From contig VIIQ02000749.1 in the NCBI GenBank assembly GCA_007449985.2, positions 1 to 64,000 on the forward strand: a DNA stretch of 64,000 nt, given 5' to 3'. Below, one piece after another: positions 1 through 11,642 of the stretch (positions are counted from its first letter, which is position 1; every line of letters begins with the position of its first letter). The position numbers were made by a program, and so were the translations under genes. The notes beneath the pieces were generated by a model. It was not told the origin of the DNA. It did no database searches and saw only the letters and a list, made by a program, of their open reading frames with translations. The DNA is from Desmodesmus armatus (Eukaryota; Chlorophyta; Chlorophyceae; Sphaeropleales; Scenedesmaceae).

Positions 1-107
1 TAAGTACCTTCACTGCTGATATGTCTCAGCCAACCCCACCCCCTTACTGACGCCTTCCTCAAACGTGTCGTGTCCCCCTCCCCCTCTCGCTTGCTGCATA
101 ATGACAG

Positions 108-166
108 CTACAAAGGCACTAAGATCAACATGATCGACCCCCGGTCACGCAGATTTCGGTGGCGAG
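108..166 (+). repeat. Decayed copy of the 5' start of the typA exon at 270
   Basis: Encodes [10 protein letters not shown] then loses frame through a 2-base deletion where the true exon reads [11 protein letters not shown]. It lies upstream of the true exon, preceded by its own AG acceptor. Exon-head relic. Confidence 0.8.
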
Positions 167-269
167 TTGACCCGCCCCCCCTTGCTTCTGCCCTGTCAGT
201 GATCCCCAGCCCCTTCCCATTCCACACCATACTGTGTCTCTCCTGTGCTTTGCCTGCTGTCACTTTCAG

Positions 270-3200
270 GTACAAGGGCACAAAGATCAATGTGATTGAC
301 ACCCCTGGTCACGCTGATTTCGGTGGTGAGGTGGGCGCTGGTGCTCAACATGTGTGACGGTGTGCTATGCTTGTGGACTCTGTGGAGGGCCCCATGCCTC
401 AGACACGCTTCGTCACCAAGAGGCGCTGGCTCTCAACAAGAAGGTAGGCGGGTTCAACCCCTTGCGGAGGCAGGTTTCACCATCAGTGGTCAGTACCAGG
501 CTAGGGGCTGTATGGTGTATTCGCAAGGGGAGGAGACTGGAGGTGGCTGCAGCACAAAAAATATGCAAGGGGCGGATGCATCTGTGCAGTAGTGTGCATG
601 CACTGTATACATCATGTACGGCCTGCTGCTTTCAGTCACCCCGCCAGCCAGCCACGCACCCTCATGTCGTCAGAGCTGATCGCTTGCTACCTTGCGTGTG
701 CTGTCACGTGACTGCTGAAGGTGGTGGTGGTTGTCAACAGATTGACCGCCAGGCTGCCCGCCCTGACTGGGTGGTGTGACTCAACCTTTGAGCTGTTCAT
801 GGACTTGGGTGCAACAGACGAGCAGTGCGAGTTCCCTGTGGTCTACGCCAGCGGTTTCAACGGCATTGCAGGTCAGTGCAAGGGGGAAGGTGCCCCGGGT
901 TTGGGGGGGGGGGGGGGCTTTGCTTTGTGGCAGCTGCTCTTCTTCATTTCTGCTAACGCACATTTTCCAGCCTTGGACCCGGACGCAGAGTAGGGCAGAG
1001 CTGAGGGCAGGTATCGCCTGGGGCTAGAGAGGGGCGGAGGGGGCAGTCTCGTCACCAGGCAGATACACTGCCTGGGGCTAGGAGGAGTGGAGGGGGGGGG
1101 GGGGCAGTCGCGTTACCATGCAAATACAAAGGCATTTGTGACATGTGTGTTGCATGTGTTTGCGTTGCCTTTCAGTCACATCAACTGTGCTATTGCCACT
1201 CCCCCCACACACCCACACACACCCCTGCAGGCCACTCCGCTGACACCCTAGCCGAGACTCTTGAGCCCCTGTTTGACACCATTGTCAAGGAGGTGGCCCC
1301 CCCAGTGGTGCGCCCAGCAGCCCCCCTGCAGATGCTGGTGACCAACATTGACTATGATGAGCACAAGGGGCGGATCGCAATTGGCCGTGTCACATCAGGC
1401 ACCATCAAGAAGGCACAGCAGGTCAGTTGAGCCGTGGCGGGAGTGTTTGTTTGTAGGTTGTGTCAGTAACAGTATGTTGTTGACGCGTTGCAGTAACAGC
1501 CTGTTAGGTAAGGTGTGTGCATTGCACAAAGGGGGGTGTCAAGGGTTGGTAAGTTGCATATGGTGGGAATGCCAGATGGCGTGCATTGCTGGCAACGTGT
1601 GCAACCTCTGTTGCTTACAACAGGTGTCGAGTCTGACAAGCTGCTGCACACGCCTGCCTGCTGACATGTTGCATAAGCAATTGCTCACTATGAAGCAGCA
1701 GAAGTGCTCACTCACCTTGCAGCTGCGATTGGAGTGTGTTCTATACAGCCGTGTATCTCACCGTGTCCTCCTGCTGTTGTACCATGCTGCAGGTGTCTCT
1801 GTGCAGCAGCCTGACCCCCGGCAAGGTTCGTGCTGGGAAGGTGAATGAGCTGTTTGTGTATGACAACTTCAGTCGCGTGCCTGTGGAGGAGGTGCAGGCA
1901 GGAGACATCTGCGCCCTCACAGGCATCTCTGACATCGGGGTGAGTGTTTGTTCATAGGGCGCGGGGGGGGGGGGGGGGACGAAAGTTAGAGGGGGGGGAG
2001 TTCTCGGCACCCAGGCCTGGCGCCCACGGGAGGGGTAAGTGGGCAGGCTGTGCTGGTTTGGTTGGGTTGGGGGGAGGGGTCTTCAGAGGGGGGGGGGGGG
2101 AGATGGTATGACAACTTCAGCAGCGTGCCTGTTGAGGAGGTGCAGGCTGGTGACATCTGCGCCCTTACAGGCATCTCTGACATTGGGGTGAGTGGGCAGG
2201 CTGTGTTGGATCGAATTGTTTTGGGGGGGGGGGGGTAGTGTGCAGTGCAGAGGCATGGTGGGAATAGGGGGGGGGGGTAGAGCTCGTACTCTGGTGACAT
2301 TGGTTTGGGGGGGGGGTGTATGACAACTCCAGCCGCGTGCCTGTTGAGGAGGTGCAGGCTGGAGACATCTGTGCCCTCACAGGCATCTCTGACATTGGGG
2401 TGAGTGGGAAGGCTCGGATGGGATTGAGGCTGTTCTGGCTCAATTGAGGGCAGGCGAGGCTGTTCTGGCTCAATTGAGGGCAGGCGAGAGGGGCCTTTGG
2501 GGAAGGGGGGCGGGGTGAGGTGTTGACTTGAATGCGACAAAGGGGGGGGGGGTCTGCAAGTTCTGTGCCCGCGCAGGCATCGGCGAAATACTGTAAACTG
2601 GTATCTTGGCTGATTCCATTTGGTGGCAGTCGTTAAACTGTCGGTCTTGCATAAATACATGCCCCCGCCCTGATACTCACTCTTCTGTGCTGTTTGTCCA
2701 ATGCCTTCAGATTGGTGAGACCATCTGCCAGAAGGAGTTCCCTGTGGCAATGCCCACCATCCAGGTCGAGGAGCCAACAGTGTCAATGACATTCAAGGTG
2801 GGTGTGTTTTCCGGGGTGGGGGGGGGGGGGGTGAGAGTCCCCTTGGGGGGGGGGGGGCTGATTCTTCCCCCATGAGCCCTTGGCTCCCTTGTGGGTTGCT
2901 CAGTCCTGTCTTTTGATGATCAGGCTGATGGTAAGCAGGGGCACTGAATCACCCCAGTTGCGCTTGCGGTTCATCGCTTGCAGGTGAACACGTCACCCTT
3001 TGCTGGCAAGGAGGGCAAGTTTGTCACCAGCAGGAACATCAAGGACAGGCTGGACAGGTGGGTGGTAGTGTGGGTGTTCATTTATCTGTCAGCATCTTCG
3101 CACAGAATGACTTCGCGGATAAAGGCAGCCACACAGGTGCTGCGTGTATCAATGCCCAGAAGTCGAGCCTGGGGACTGCCCTGTTAAACTTATGCATCGA

Positions 3201-5997
3201 CTGATATCTTTGCTGGTATTGAATACCCCGCAATCACACAAACCACATTCTCATGCAGAGTGTTCTTGTTGTGTTGTTACCGCTGTGCAGGGAGCTTGAG
3301 CGCAACCTGGCCATGCGTGTCGAGCCAGGAGAGACTGCTGATGCCTTCGTTGTCAGTGGCCGTGGCACGCTGCACCTGGGCATCCTCATTGAGTCAATGA
3401 GGCGTGAGGGCTATGAGTTCGAAATCGGCCCACCCAAGGTGCGTGACATTTTCTGGTGTGTTGACACAAGGTGTGTTGACACAGAGTGTGCATCCAGCCA
3501 ATCCCTCCACCATCCAAAGTTGTGACAGTCCGAAGTTAGGTACAAGGGCGTGGGAACGCCCAGCGAAAAAACTTTATACTAGCATCAATTAAATCGGAAG
3601 GCGTTCACCTGATCGGCTTGCCTCCTCTCTCACTAGCACCCTCCAGACCGCGGCTGGCTGATTTTGCTGCTTGCTGCTTGCTGCTTTACTGTTGCTGCTT
3701 TCTGGCTGCATAGAGCTGCTATGACTGCATAGATGTGATGTGTGTGTGTGGGGGGGGGGGGGTGGGGGGGACCTGGAGGGGGGGGGGGCACTGTGCTGAT
3801 AAGGTTGAGGGTTGATAGGGTGGAATGGTCTAGGGTTGAGGGTTTCAATTTTGTCAGCGGCCGTAGTAGGTGGGCACATGCTGCACCTGCGCATTCTTGT
3901 TGAGTCATTGAGGCGTGAGGGCTATGAGGGGGGGGGGGCTATCAGGCTGTGTCTTCTCCACCCGCAAGGTTTGACGGCAGTCTTTGCCGCCCGCTTCCAA
4001 ACTAGACGGCATGTTTTTTTGGCATCTGGTTGACTGACCTGCTGCTTGACTAATCGACTGTCATGTTACGTCATGTCATGTCATGTATGCAGGTCATCAC
4101 CAAGGAGGTTGAGGGCAAGAAGATGGAGCCGTATGAGGAGGCAGTTGTTGAGGTGCCCGAGGCGTATGTGGGCACTGTGGTGGAGCTCTTTGCACAGCGC
4201 AAGGGAGAGATGGTGGACATGCAGCCAAGCATCCAGGTGAGCCCAACTGCTAGCTGTTAAGAAACAGTATGTGAGGGGGGGCAGGAGTGGCCGCCTGCTG
4301 GCAGTTCTTGGGATCAGGCATGCATCATGCATCGGCAGCATATCTAGGCAGATTTGCTTATGTTATGTAAGCAGTAGCGGGTATTAGTCAAGACTGTTTG
4401 CATCTTTGCCGTGTCTCTCCCGCAGGGCACCACCCGCCTGACCTTCAAGAACACCGCATGTATCTTCAGCATTCACCGCAGCCACTTTTGCGTTGAAAAG
4501 TCTGTCGGATAAGCAGTGGCTGCAATGCTGACCAAAACCCTTGTTCTCCATTTCCTGCTGCACTACAGGGCACCACCCGCTTGAGCTTCAAGATTGCTAC
4601 CCGTGGTCTGCTGGGCCTGAAGAATGCGCTGCTGACCGCTACCCGCGGCATGGGCATCCTCAACACGCTGTTTGACAGCTACAGGCCAGTGGCTGGCGTT
4701 ATCAGCATGAGGGAGAACGGCTCACTGGTGGCCTTTGAGACTGGACAGGTGGGTGGGGTGGATAACGTGTGTGGGTGGGGGGGGGGGGTCGCAGATGGAG
4801 TGGCGCTTTGTGCCACTAGATGGGGGTCAGGGGGTGTGACTGCAGGGGTCATCTGCAGAGCAGGTTGTATGGTGGGGGTGGGGTGCTGGCAGGTGCTGGG
4901 CTTTGAGCTAGTCAAGCATCTGCAGCATTTTGCCAGTAACACAAAGGAAGTCAGAGAGTGTATCGCAATTGTTTAGCTTTTGCGTCTTCAGCCAACCACA
5001 GGAGAAGAGCATCAACGATATCACTGTGCTGCCGCGTGTTGCATGTGCAGGTGACAGCGTATGCCATCGAGACAGCTCAGGACCGCGGCCAGCTGTTTGT
5101 GCGTCCAGGAGACCAGGTATACGAGGGCCAATGCGTGGGCATCTACAGCAAGAGTGGAGACCTGAAGATCAACGTCTGCAAAGCCAAGGCGCTCACAAAC
5201 ATGCGCGCCAGCCAGAGCGAAAAGAAGGTGGGTGTGCCGTGGACGCTGGTTGGCAAGGGGCTGGGTGTTTCAGGGTGTGGTATGTGGTGGGCATCCTGCA
5301 TGGAAGTTGGGGCAGCCTTGCATCAGTTCCAGTCGCTCGCCCAAGCGATTGATCCAGCCCCTCTTTGGCCCTGGGCGCACAGCTGCCTACTTATTTCCCT
5401 TGGCAATTGTTTTGTTGATCTGCTCCTGCTTGCACCTGAGGCGTATCAGAACATTAGCCCTTACTGCACTGCTGGCCCTGCCTAATAATTAATTAAAATG
5501 ATTATAATGATTAATTAATAATAATGATAATCAATATTCAATAATGATAATTAATATTCAAAGAATTACGTCGTCTTGTGTCATGTTTACCCCGCAGGTT
5601 GCCCTTGACGAGGCGAAGATCATGGGCCTGGATGATTCCCTGGAGTACATCATTGACGATGAGCTGGTGGAGGTCACCCCACTCAGCATACGCATCCGCA
5701 AGGTCAGCACACAGAACAGCACAGCACAGCACAGCGTGACATGGGTCATAGTAGTGTGCGCCCGGTTCACTGTGGGAGTGTTCTTCTCATCTATGTGGCT
5801 TGTGGCCTCTCTGCAGATGATCAGACATGCGTGTACATGCTTGAGACCATTGTAGTACAAGGATTTGTACAGGACTGCGGCTGGGACAGCAAGCACCGCA
5901 ATTTCCATATTGCCATTCCTGTGCTGATGCTCCAGTGTTCTGTCTGCTGTTGCCGCTGCAGGACCCCTCCATGCAGAAGAAGGGTGGCCGCAAGTGA
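270..5997 (+). CDS. typA: Translational GTPase TypA/BipA, plastid type (5' part outside window)
   Basis: Ribosome-associated GTPase of the EF-G/LepA superfamily; in plants and algae the bacterial-type copy acts in chloroplast translation and stress tolerance. Exons: 270-443, 721-871, 1231-1421, 1793-1939, 2711-2797, 2984-3057, 3291-3438, 4093-4236, 4569-4748, 5051-5227, 5598-5702, 5962-5997 (TGA). Visible family motifs in order: G3 box [104 protein letters not shown] and the C-terminal [16 protein letters not shown]. Exons from 1231 onward are intact and in phase. The first two exons carry five small indels relative to the family (near 331, 370, 421, 736 and 776), so this part is either misassembled or decayed. 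The transit peptide and G1 box would lie left of the window. Introns contain partial exon relics and poly-G runs. Confidence 0.93.
2107..2187 (+). repeat. Copy of the 3' end of typA exon 1793-1939, with donor
   Basis: Repeats the last 27 codons of the exon ([20 protein letters not shown] and onward) and keeps the GTGAGT donor at 2188, but has no convincing acceptor; a poly-G run stands just upstream. Exon-tail relic. Confidence 0.9.
2319..2399 (+). repeat. Second copy of the 3' end of typA exon 1793-1939, with donor
   Basis: Another 27-codon copy with only a few substitutions and a GTGAGT donor at 2400, again right after a poly-G run. With the true exon and the copy at 2107 it forms an array of three near-identical donors spaced 248 and 212 bp apart. 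Confidence 0.9.
3471..3670 (+). repeat. Dispersed repeat D1, copy A (typA intron)
   Basis: About 200 bp, similar along its length to 40357-40563; a 55-bp partial copy is at 13013-13068. Shared landmarks are GCATCCAGCCAAT near the left end, a GAAGTT(A/G)GGTA segment in the middle and CGGCTGGCTGATT at the right end. All three copies sit inside introns. No protein or tRNA-like head recognised, so the class (SINE or MITE fragment) is open. Confidence 0.75.
3853..3928 (+). repeat. Decayed copy of the 3' part of typA exon 3291-3438
   Basis: Resembles the codons for [22 protein letters not shown] but has a ~10-base insertion and a stop. It lies downstream of the true exon beside poly-G runs. Exon-tail relic, the most eroded in typA. 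Confidence 0.8.
4426..4450 (+). repeat. Copy of the 5' start of typA exon 4569-4748, with acceptor
   Basis: CGCAG acceptor followed by codons GTTRLTFK, then unrelated sequence. The true exon starts 143 bp later with GTTRLSFK. Exon-head relic, upstream as expected. Confidence 0.85.
5478..5575. other. AT-rich island inside a typA intron
   Basis: Roughly 90 bp built almost only from A and T (repeated ATAATGATTAATTA-like words) in otherwise GC-rich DNA. It may be a simple-sequence expansion or an organelle-derived insert; the sequence alone does not decide. Confidence 0.6.
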
Positions 5998-6036
5998 GGG
6001 GCATCACTTGCGTCTCTGTATGCTGATTGAGGTGTT

Positions 6037-6041
6037 TGTAA
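6037..6041 (+). terminator. Likely poly(A) signal of typA (TGTAA)
   Basis: TGTAA, the usual chlorophyte polyadenylation signal, lies 40 nt after the typA stop codon. Confidence 0.6.
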
Positions 6042-7177
6042 GCAGGTTGGCTGAGGGCATGTTGATCTGATGTGTTGTTGACGCTCTGTTGGGTGCTGCT
6101 GCTGGTTGACTGTGTGTTATGACCACACACCCCACTTTCATCTTGAGTGACAGTGTAGGGTTTGAGGGTAGCTATCTTTTTAGATGCTTCCACCCTGTGG
6201 TGCCTGAGTTCAACCCGTGATTCGGGCGGCACGGTGTTGTCTCTCATGCAGTCAATAGTTGCAGCACGCATCATGCTGAGTGCTTTGTCCAGGTTCCCAG
6301 GCCTGGCCTGTTGTACCTTTTTACTCCTTGGTATGCGACCGCAAGGTGTGCGGCTCTTCTGAGCCAGATATTCGTGCCAAGTTCCCCTCATCGGGCTGAT
6401 GACAATTGCTGAGTGTGTGGGCAAGAAAATTGTTTGGCCGAGTGCAAGCTGTGAGCTGAGCGCTGGGGTGTCGAGTGGCATTGTGTGTCAGGGCTCTGCT
6501 ATTGAGGGCAGTGTGTGGAAGTGTGAGAGCAGCAGGATGTTATTTGTGTGTGCTGTGTGTGCTGTGCAGCCGCGTCACTTGCTCAGCTGGAGAGCTGTGT
6601 GCGCCTATGTGGCACACAAAGTGTGTGCTGCAGGTCTTTCCTGTGAGGGTGCCTGCATGGTGGTTTCTGCTGCCATGTGTACCTGCCTTGTTGGTGTTTC
6701 CAGTGCGTTGTGCACTCCCAGGTAGTGCTGTATGCAATGTGCCTTCAAGCAGGCAAGCTGGTAACTCTGCAAGGTTGATGGGTTATTTCAGCCACACAGC
6801 TACCACTATTGCCACATCAGCTGGCTCTGTTTTGATTTGACAAAGGCTCAAAAACACATCGCCCCGGGCGTGCTGACTTCAATTCCTCCCAGAACATCAC
6901 CGCCCATTGTTCGATAGATCATGTCGGCCACCGGGATTGGGTCCCAGCATGTCGTCCTAGGGGCTTCCTGGGATGTGTGTCGAGTATGGCTTGCAAAATG
7001 TGACACTTCTTGTTCTACTTCTGCACTGAGACCAGTGCCATTGTAGGCACTGCCAATGCTGTGCACGACACAGGGGTTGATAATGTGTACCTCAAAACAT
7101 GAGACAGGCTCGCTTGCTTCAGTGCATTAATACAACTCAGCCAATATTATCATGAGGTCCAAACAGCAGCACCCAGT

Positions 7178-7318
7178 GCTACCTCCCCGGTTCCGGGCAC
7201 TGTCTCACAGCACCCAGTGCTAGTTACATTGTGTTCTGTGTTCCCATCTTTGTGTGTTCCCAGTGTCTCCACAGGAAATCTTGCTACCTCCCCGGTTCCG
7301 GGCACTGTCTCACAGCAC
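7178..7318 (+). repeat. Dispersed repeat D3, direct pair
   Basis: A ~36-bp word containing CCCCGGTTCCGGGCACTGTC occurs at 7178-7213 and 7283-7318. A longer copy of the second unit, with its left flank, is found inverted at 54677-54730 inside the yjbQ gene. Confidence 0.8.
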
Positions 7319-7934
7319 TGCATCTTACAATGCAGCACTGCCACTGCTTCACAATGTGAGGTTGCCCCTGCCGTATCAAGTACTCCTTTCAAAGTGGTCC
7401 GGTGGCCTGATGGCCACCTGAGCACGTGCAGCAATCAAGGTACCTGACAACAACTCGAGCAGTGGTACCTTACAACTTGAGCGATCAGAATGCAAGGCAG
7501 GAGGGGACAGCAGGGCAACATGAAAACACTAGCAGGGTGTCACCAGCCTGTCTCTGGGACTCTTGCCCAGTGATGCTGCACCAAGTAAAAATGCCCATAG
7601 TGCCAGCCTAGGCAGCCGCTGCTGTGCCACATGATGGTACAGCTGGCATGCAACAGTCACTGACAGGGTCTAAAGGCCCCCATCAGGCAGTGCCAATGCG
7701 TCTCCACCGCTGCACACCACACCGACAGTCTTGCAGGCGCATCAAAACTCCTCAGAAACTCAAACACTAGGATCCACAAGGATCCTAGGATACTAGAACT
7801 GTGGCATAGTTCCAGCCCACCACAGCTCTCCATCCGACAGCCTGCATCAGTGGATTATGCATCCTCATCACCACAAATTCAAACCCTACGGGCCCTCATC
7901 CAAGGAGTTGTCCTCTCCAGAAGCCGTCTCCCAC

Positions 7935-10530
7935 TCAGAGGAGGAGCCAGACTGACTGCTGATCGTCTTCAACTCCAGCGGCAGGGGCAGCCTGCCCGGC
8001 AGGTTGAGGGGCAGGTTGTGCATCATCATGAGAAGGAGAGCTGGGCCCCTCAGACTGGGAATCCCCCTCAGAGGAAGCGGATCCAGACTGTGGATCCTCC
8101 CCCCACTCAGAGTCGGAGCCACTCTCCCCTTGAGGCTGTGTGTCCTCATCGATGATAGCCGCTCCCTCTCCACCCTGCTGCTGCTGCAGTGCCTGTGCAC
8201 ATGCTGTGCTGTGCTGGCACATCTCCTGCACCTGCTGCCAAACAGGTCCCTGTGAACAACAAAGTGACCACATTGGAGGGATACGGCAGCAAAAACCATC
8301 GCAAGTGGGAGTCTGACGTTGCAAAATCTCCAAGTGAGTGAAGGTCAACCCAAAGTGAACTAGAAGCAGTTCCAGCAGGAAGTCATGCTGAGGGGGATTC
8401 AATCCACAAGTTGTTCAACAAATCAGTGGTTGTACACCACTGGCTGTGCAAATTTGACACTGTCCAGTTCACTGGCAGTTCACTGGAAGTGGTGAGTGCC
8501 AGCAACACGTGTGTCGTAGTTGAGCGCGCTCAGTGTTGCGCTGATAGTTAGAAGTGTGAATGCCATCATGGTGACCACACCGGCGGTGAATGCAATAGCG
8601 ATGAACAGTGTACCCAGAACTTGGCACTAGCAGTCTTGTTGAGCTCAGGCCCTCCCAGATTCTGCAACTCAGACACTCACCTCATCACTTGACATGTACA
8701 GATTCCTCTGGCGGGGATTCGGCCTGCCACTGAACAACTCATCACTCAGGGAGCAGTAGAACCCGTCACAGTAGAGCCACGTGAGGCCAGTCAGGGCCGT
8801 CAGCCGCTGGAAGCCGGCGTCCGTAAAGCCAGCCGCACGGCTCCACTTCAAGGCTCGCAGCTGCGACAGCTGCACAACTGCCGCCGCTGCGGCGTCCCCA
8901 AACGCCTGGCCGCCAACTGACAGGCTGGTGAGGCTCTCTGGAAGCTGCTGGAAGCTGGCAAGTGTTGCACCTGGCTGCACAACACGCAGGAGCTGGAGGG
9001 TATGCAACCCTGGACAGGCACTGACAATGCGGCTGAGGTCCCTGTCCTTCAGGCACACACCAGCATCATCGTCCAAATCGTAGCGGCTGTGATTGGCATT
9101 GCTGATGCTCAGCACCTGCAGCTGCGGCTTGCTGCAACCCTCAGGGAACATGTGCCGCACTGCGCCCCGCGGCAGCGGCAGGGCGTCAGTGGCAGCAAGT
9201 GACAGGCTGGTCAGGTGTGCTGACTCTGTGAGGGCGGCAAAGAGCGCGGGAGCGATCCCTCGCGCCGCGTTGCTGCTGGAGACCTGCATGTCTAGCTGGA
9301 TTTCCTGCAGGTAGGTAAAGCTGTGCAAGGCTGCCAACAGCTTGCGTGCGCCCGCCCGCCTCCTTGGCAGCAACTCGCAGCTGTTGAGCTGCAGCTTTTT
9401 GAGCCCCGTGCTGCTTCGAAGCACATCAGGATCCAAATCGCACAGCTGTAGTTCCAACTCCTGCAGGTGCTGCATGTGTTGCAAGCTGCTCAGGCATGCT
9501 TGGATACCAGGCTGGGTTGTACCCCCGATCACGTTCTGCATGACAAACTCAAGCCGGGTCAGCCCAGGGGGCAACGGCGTTGGAAAGATGTCATGGGAAT
9601 GCAAAGCCCCAAAGCCCATGCTGAGGTGCTGCAGGTGCTGCATGGCTGTGATGCTGCGCAGGGCTGTTGGCTGCAGCAGGTCAGGTGGCTCAGGCTGGAC
9701 TGCCAGAACCTGCAAGCCTGGCAGGCGGCGCAGCAAGGTGGTGATGGCTGAGCTGAACTTGGCAGTTGAGCTAGCGCGTGCTGATGAGTCATCATGAGTC
9801 ACGAGGTGGACACCCCAAAATAGTCGCTGTGGCTGGCGGATAGCTGTGTCCTTTGCTCCCACCCCCTGAAGCTGCATGCTGGTGATGTTGGATGACTGTG
9901 CCAGCTGTCCAAGGTTAGCGATGGTGTCAAGAGAACAGTGCTGAAGCTGCAGCCGCTGCAGGGCGGGCAGCAAGGCCCTTGCTTTCGGAAAGCTTTCGGA
10001 AAGCGCATTGCCTGCAGGATTAGGCCGCGCTGTGCTGGCACTGCTGGTCGCTGCTGCCTCAGCACGCCTGCTATCTGTTGGCTGGGACTGTTGCTGCGCT
10101 ATGGTGACAGCGGTAGCTGGAGGGAGGGCTATGTCGAGGCACTCTAGGCTGAGCTCCTGAAGGGATGCAAGCTGGGTTACTGGGAGCTCCAGTGCGCCCA
10201 TGGAGTCAGAGCTGCGCAGATCCAAGCCTGCTACCCTGTCAGATGCAGGGCTGACATGCAGGCTAGTGAGCTGCCGGCCAGAGTGCTGCAGCCAGGCCTG
10301 CAGGAGGGGCAGCTTGGCTGCTGCATCCTGCCGCTTCACTGTGCACTGCACGCTGCTGGTGGCCCTGACAGCAGCAGCGGCCCAAGCCTTGCATACCGTA
10401 GCACAGGTGCTCAGGCGGAAGCAAGGGGCACATGGTGCAGGATCCGATCGATAGCTGCATCTGGTAGCTGTGGGGCTGTTGTTCCATTGGCGGCACGATC
10501 ATAAGCATCGCCTGCCTGCATTGCCTGCAT
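7935..10530 (-). CDS. F-box-like / leucine-rich-repeat protein
   Basis: Two exons: 10530-8681 and 8249-7935 (TAG), joined in phase by GTGAGT and CACAG, about 721 aa. ATG at 10530 has an in-frame TGA directly before it. The N-terminus (QLPDAAIDRILHHVPLAS then LSTCATVCKAWAAA) looks like an F-box-like domain, which would recruit an SCF ubiquitin ligase. The body is a run of irregular leucine-rich repeats (for example LQHLSMGFGAL, LTSLSLAATDALPL, LRALKWSRAAGFTDAGFQRL) that would form the substrate-binding arc. The second exon adds an acidic Ser/Asp/Glu-rich tail. One base appears to be missing near 10413, where the F-box frame meets TGA while the next frame continues the same domain. LRR proteins of this kind are expanded in chlorophyte algae; the substrate cannot be inferred. 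Confidence 0.75.
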
Positions 10531-11629
10531 TCAATGCACGGTGCCGGAGCAAAGGAGACGCAGGGGTGAGCAACATACGGACAGCATGGGAAGGCAATGC
10601 AGACGTGCTTGTGTAGCAGCACACCATCCAATGTTTGGTTGTGCATGCATTGCGTGTTATGAGGCTCACCTGCATTTGTGGTGGTGAAGGCATCTGCTGG
10701 AATGCAGGTCGACAAGCTGAGATCTTCGATGCCAGGAGAAAATCGCTCTTAAATCGATCGACTAGCTCGTGCAAGTCAACAGGTGGCTTTGCTTCGCAGG
10801 TCTAGACATCGCGCCGATGTTGTGAGTCATCGGCCGTTTTGAATTGCGACAGGTCGCAGCGCAGCTTCGGGCGTGCGAGCAGAGCGTCAAGAACATTGCA
10901 ATCACTCCGATATGTACATCAAGCAAGACATGACCGTGTAGCAAGATGCTCCTGTACGCAGCAAATATCGCCTCAACACCCCACTTATGGAGGTTATACC
11001 GCTGCAATGCATGCCGCCAACTTGGCGGAGCAGCCTGTCAAATGCATCAACAGAGGCCTCACCTGCACTGCAAAACCTGAAAAACCACAACAGTGCATTC
11101 CTGTACTGCACAGTCTCAACAGCTGGGGAGAGAACGCAAACAGGGACCCAGAGGTGCTTGCAATAACTTGCACACTGTGGCGAAGGCTTGGCAGCACAGC
11201 GCAATCATCACCACACCAGCCAAGTGAACCCAGTGCACAACACAACATGCTATTGCCATCTTACAAACATCCTCCCATAATGGATGATCCAGAATATGAG
11301 GGAGGCAGTGTGCGGCAATGCCAGCACCGACCTGGAGGCGGCATACGCAGCAGCAATCCATCTGCCCTCCCTCAACACTACAAACGCCCTGCCGCAGATT
11401 GGGTCGCTGTCCGCTGCACGCATGCAGCCAGACATGCTGCGTGGCCAGCATCACAACCCTGGCAGCTTCAGTAGCGGTACGCAGCAGCAAACCATCCCCC
11501 CTCATCAACACTACAACCATCCTGCCGCAAAATGGGCCGCTGTACACTGCACACATACAGCCACACATGCAGCACCAAGCTGTGCGCCCAGTATGCAGAA
11601 CCATGGCATGTTTTTTTCCCCTGGCAGGT
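10531..11629. other. Intergenic: F-box/LRR upstream region and dib1 3' flank
   Basis: No gene recognised. The right part is a tandem duplication derived from the end of dib1 (11343-11642); the left part should hold the promoter of the F-box/LRR gene. Confidence 0.5.
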
Positions 11630-11642
11630 TCAGTAGCGGTAC
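11343..11642. repeat. Tandem duplication of dib1 3' flank including its last codons
   Basis: Two diverged units, 11343-11481 and 11482-11642. Each unit ends in the same ~23-bp block (11459-11481 and 11620-11642), which on the minus strand is the end of dib1, codons YRY plus TGA. Copies lie downstream of the gene, so this is the terminal-exon version of the exon-tail relic pattern. Confidence 0.75.

Larger units (their letters stand above)
5998..7934. other. Intergenic between typA and the F-box/LRR gene
   Basis: Holds the typA 3' UTR and, for the rest, no reading frame with a recognisable family or splice pattern. The one structure seen is the direct repeat at 7178-7318. The two genes converge here. 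Confidence 0.5.

Noticed and set aside
4988..5050. Possible extra typA exon after CACAG ([12 protein letters not shown])
   Set aside because: Phase runs directly from 4748 to 5051 and the family has no such insert.
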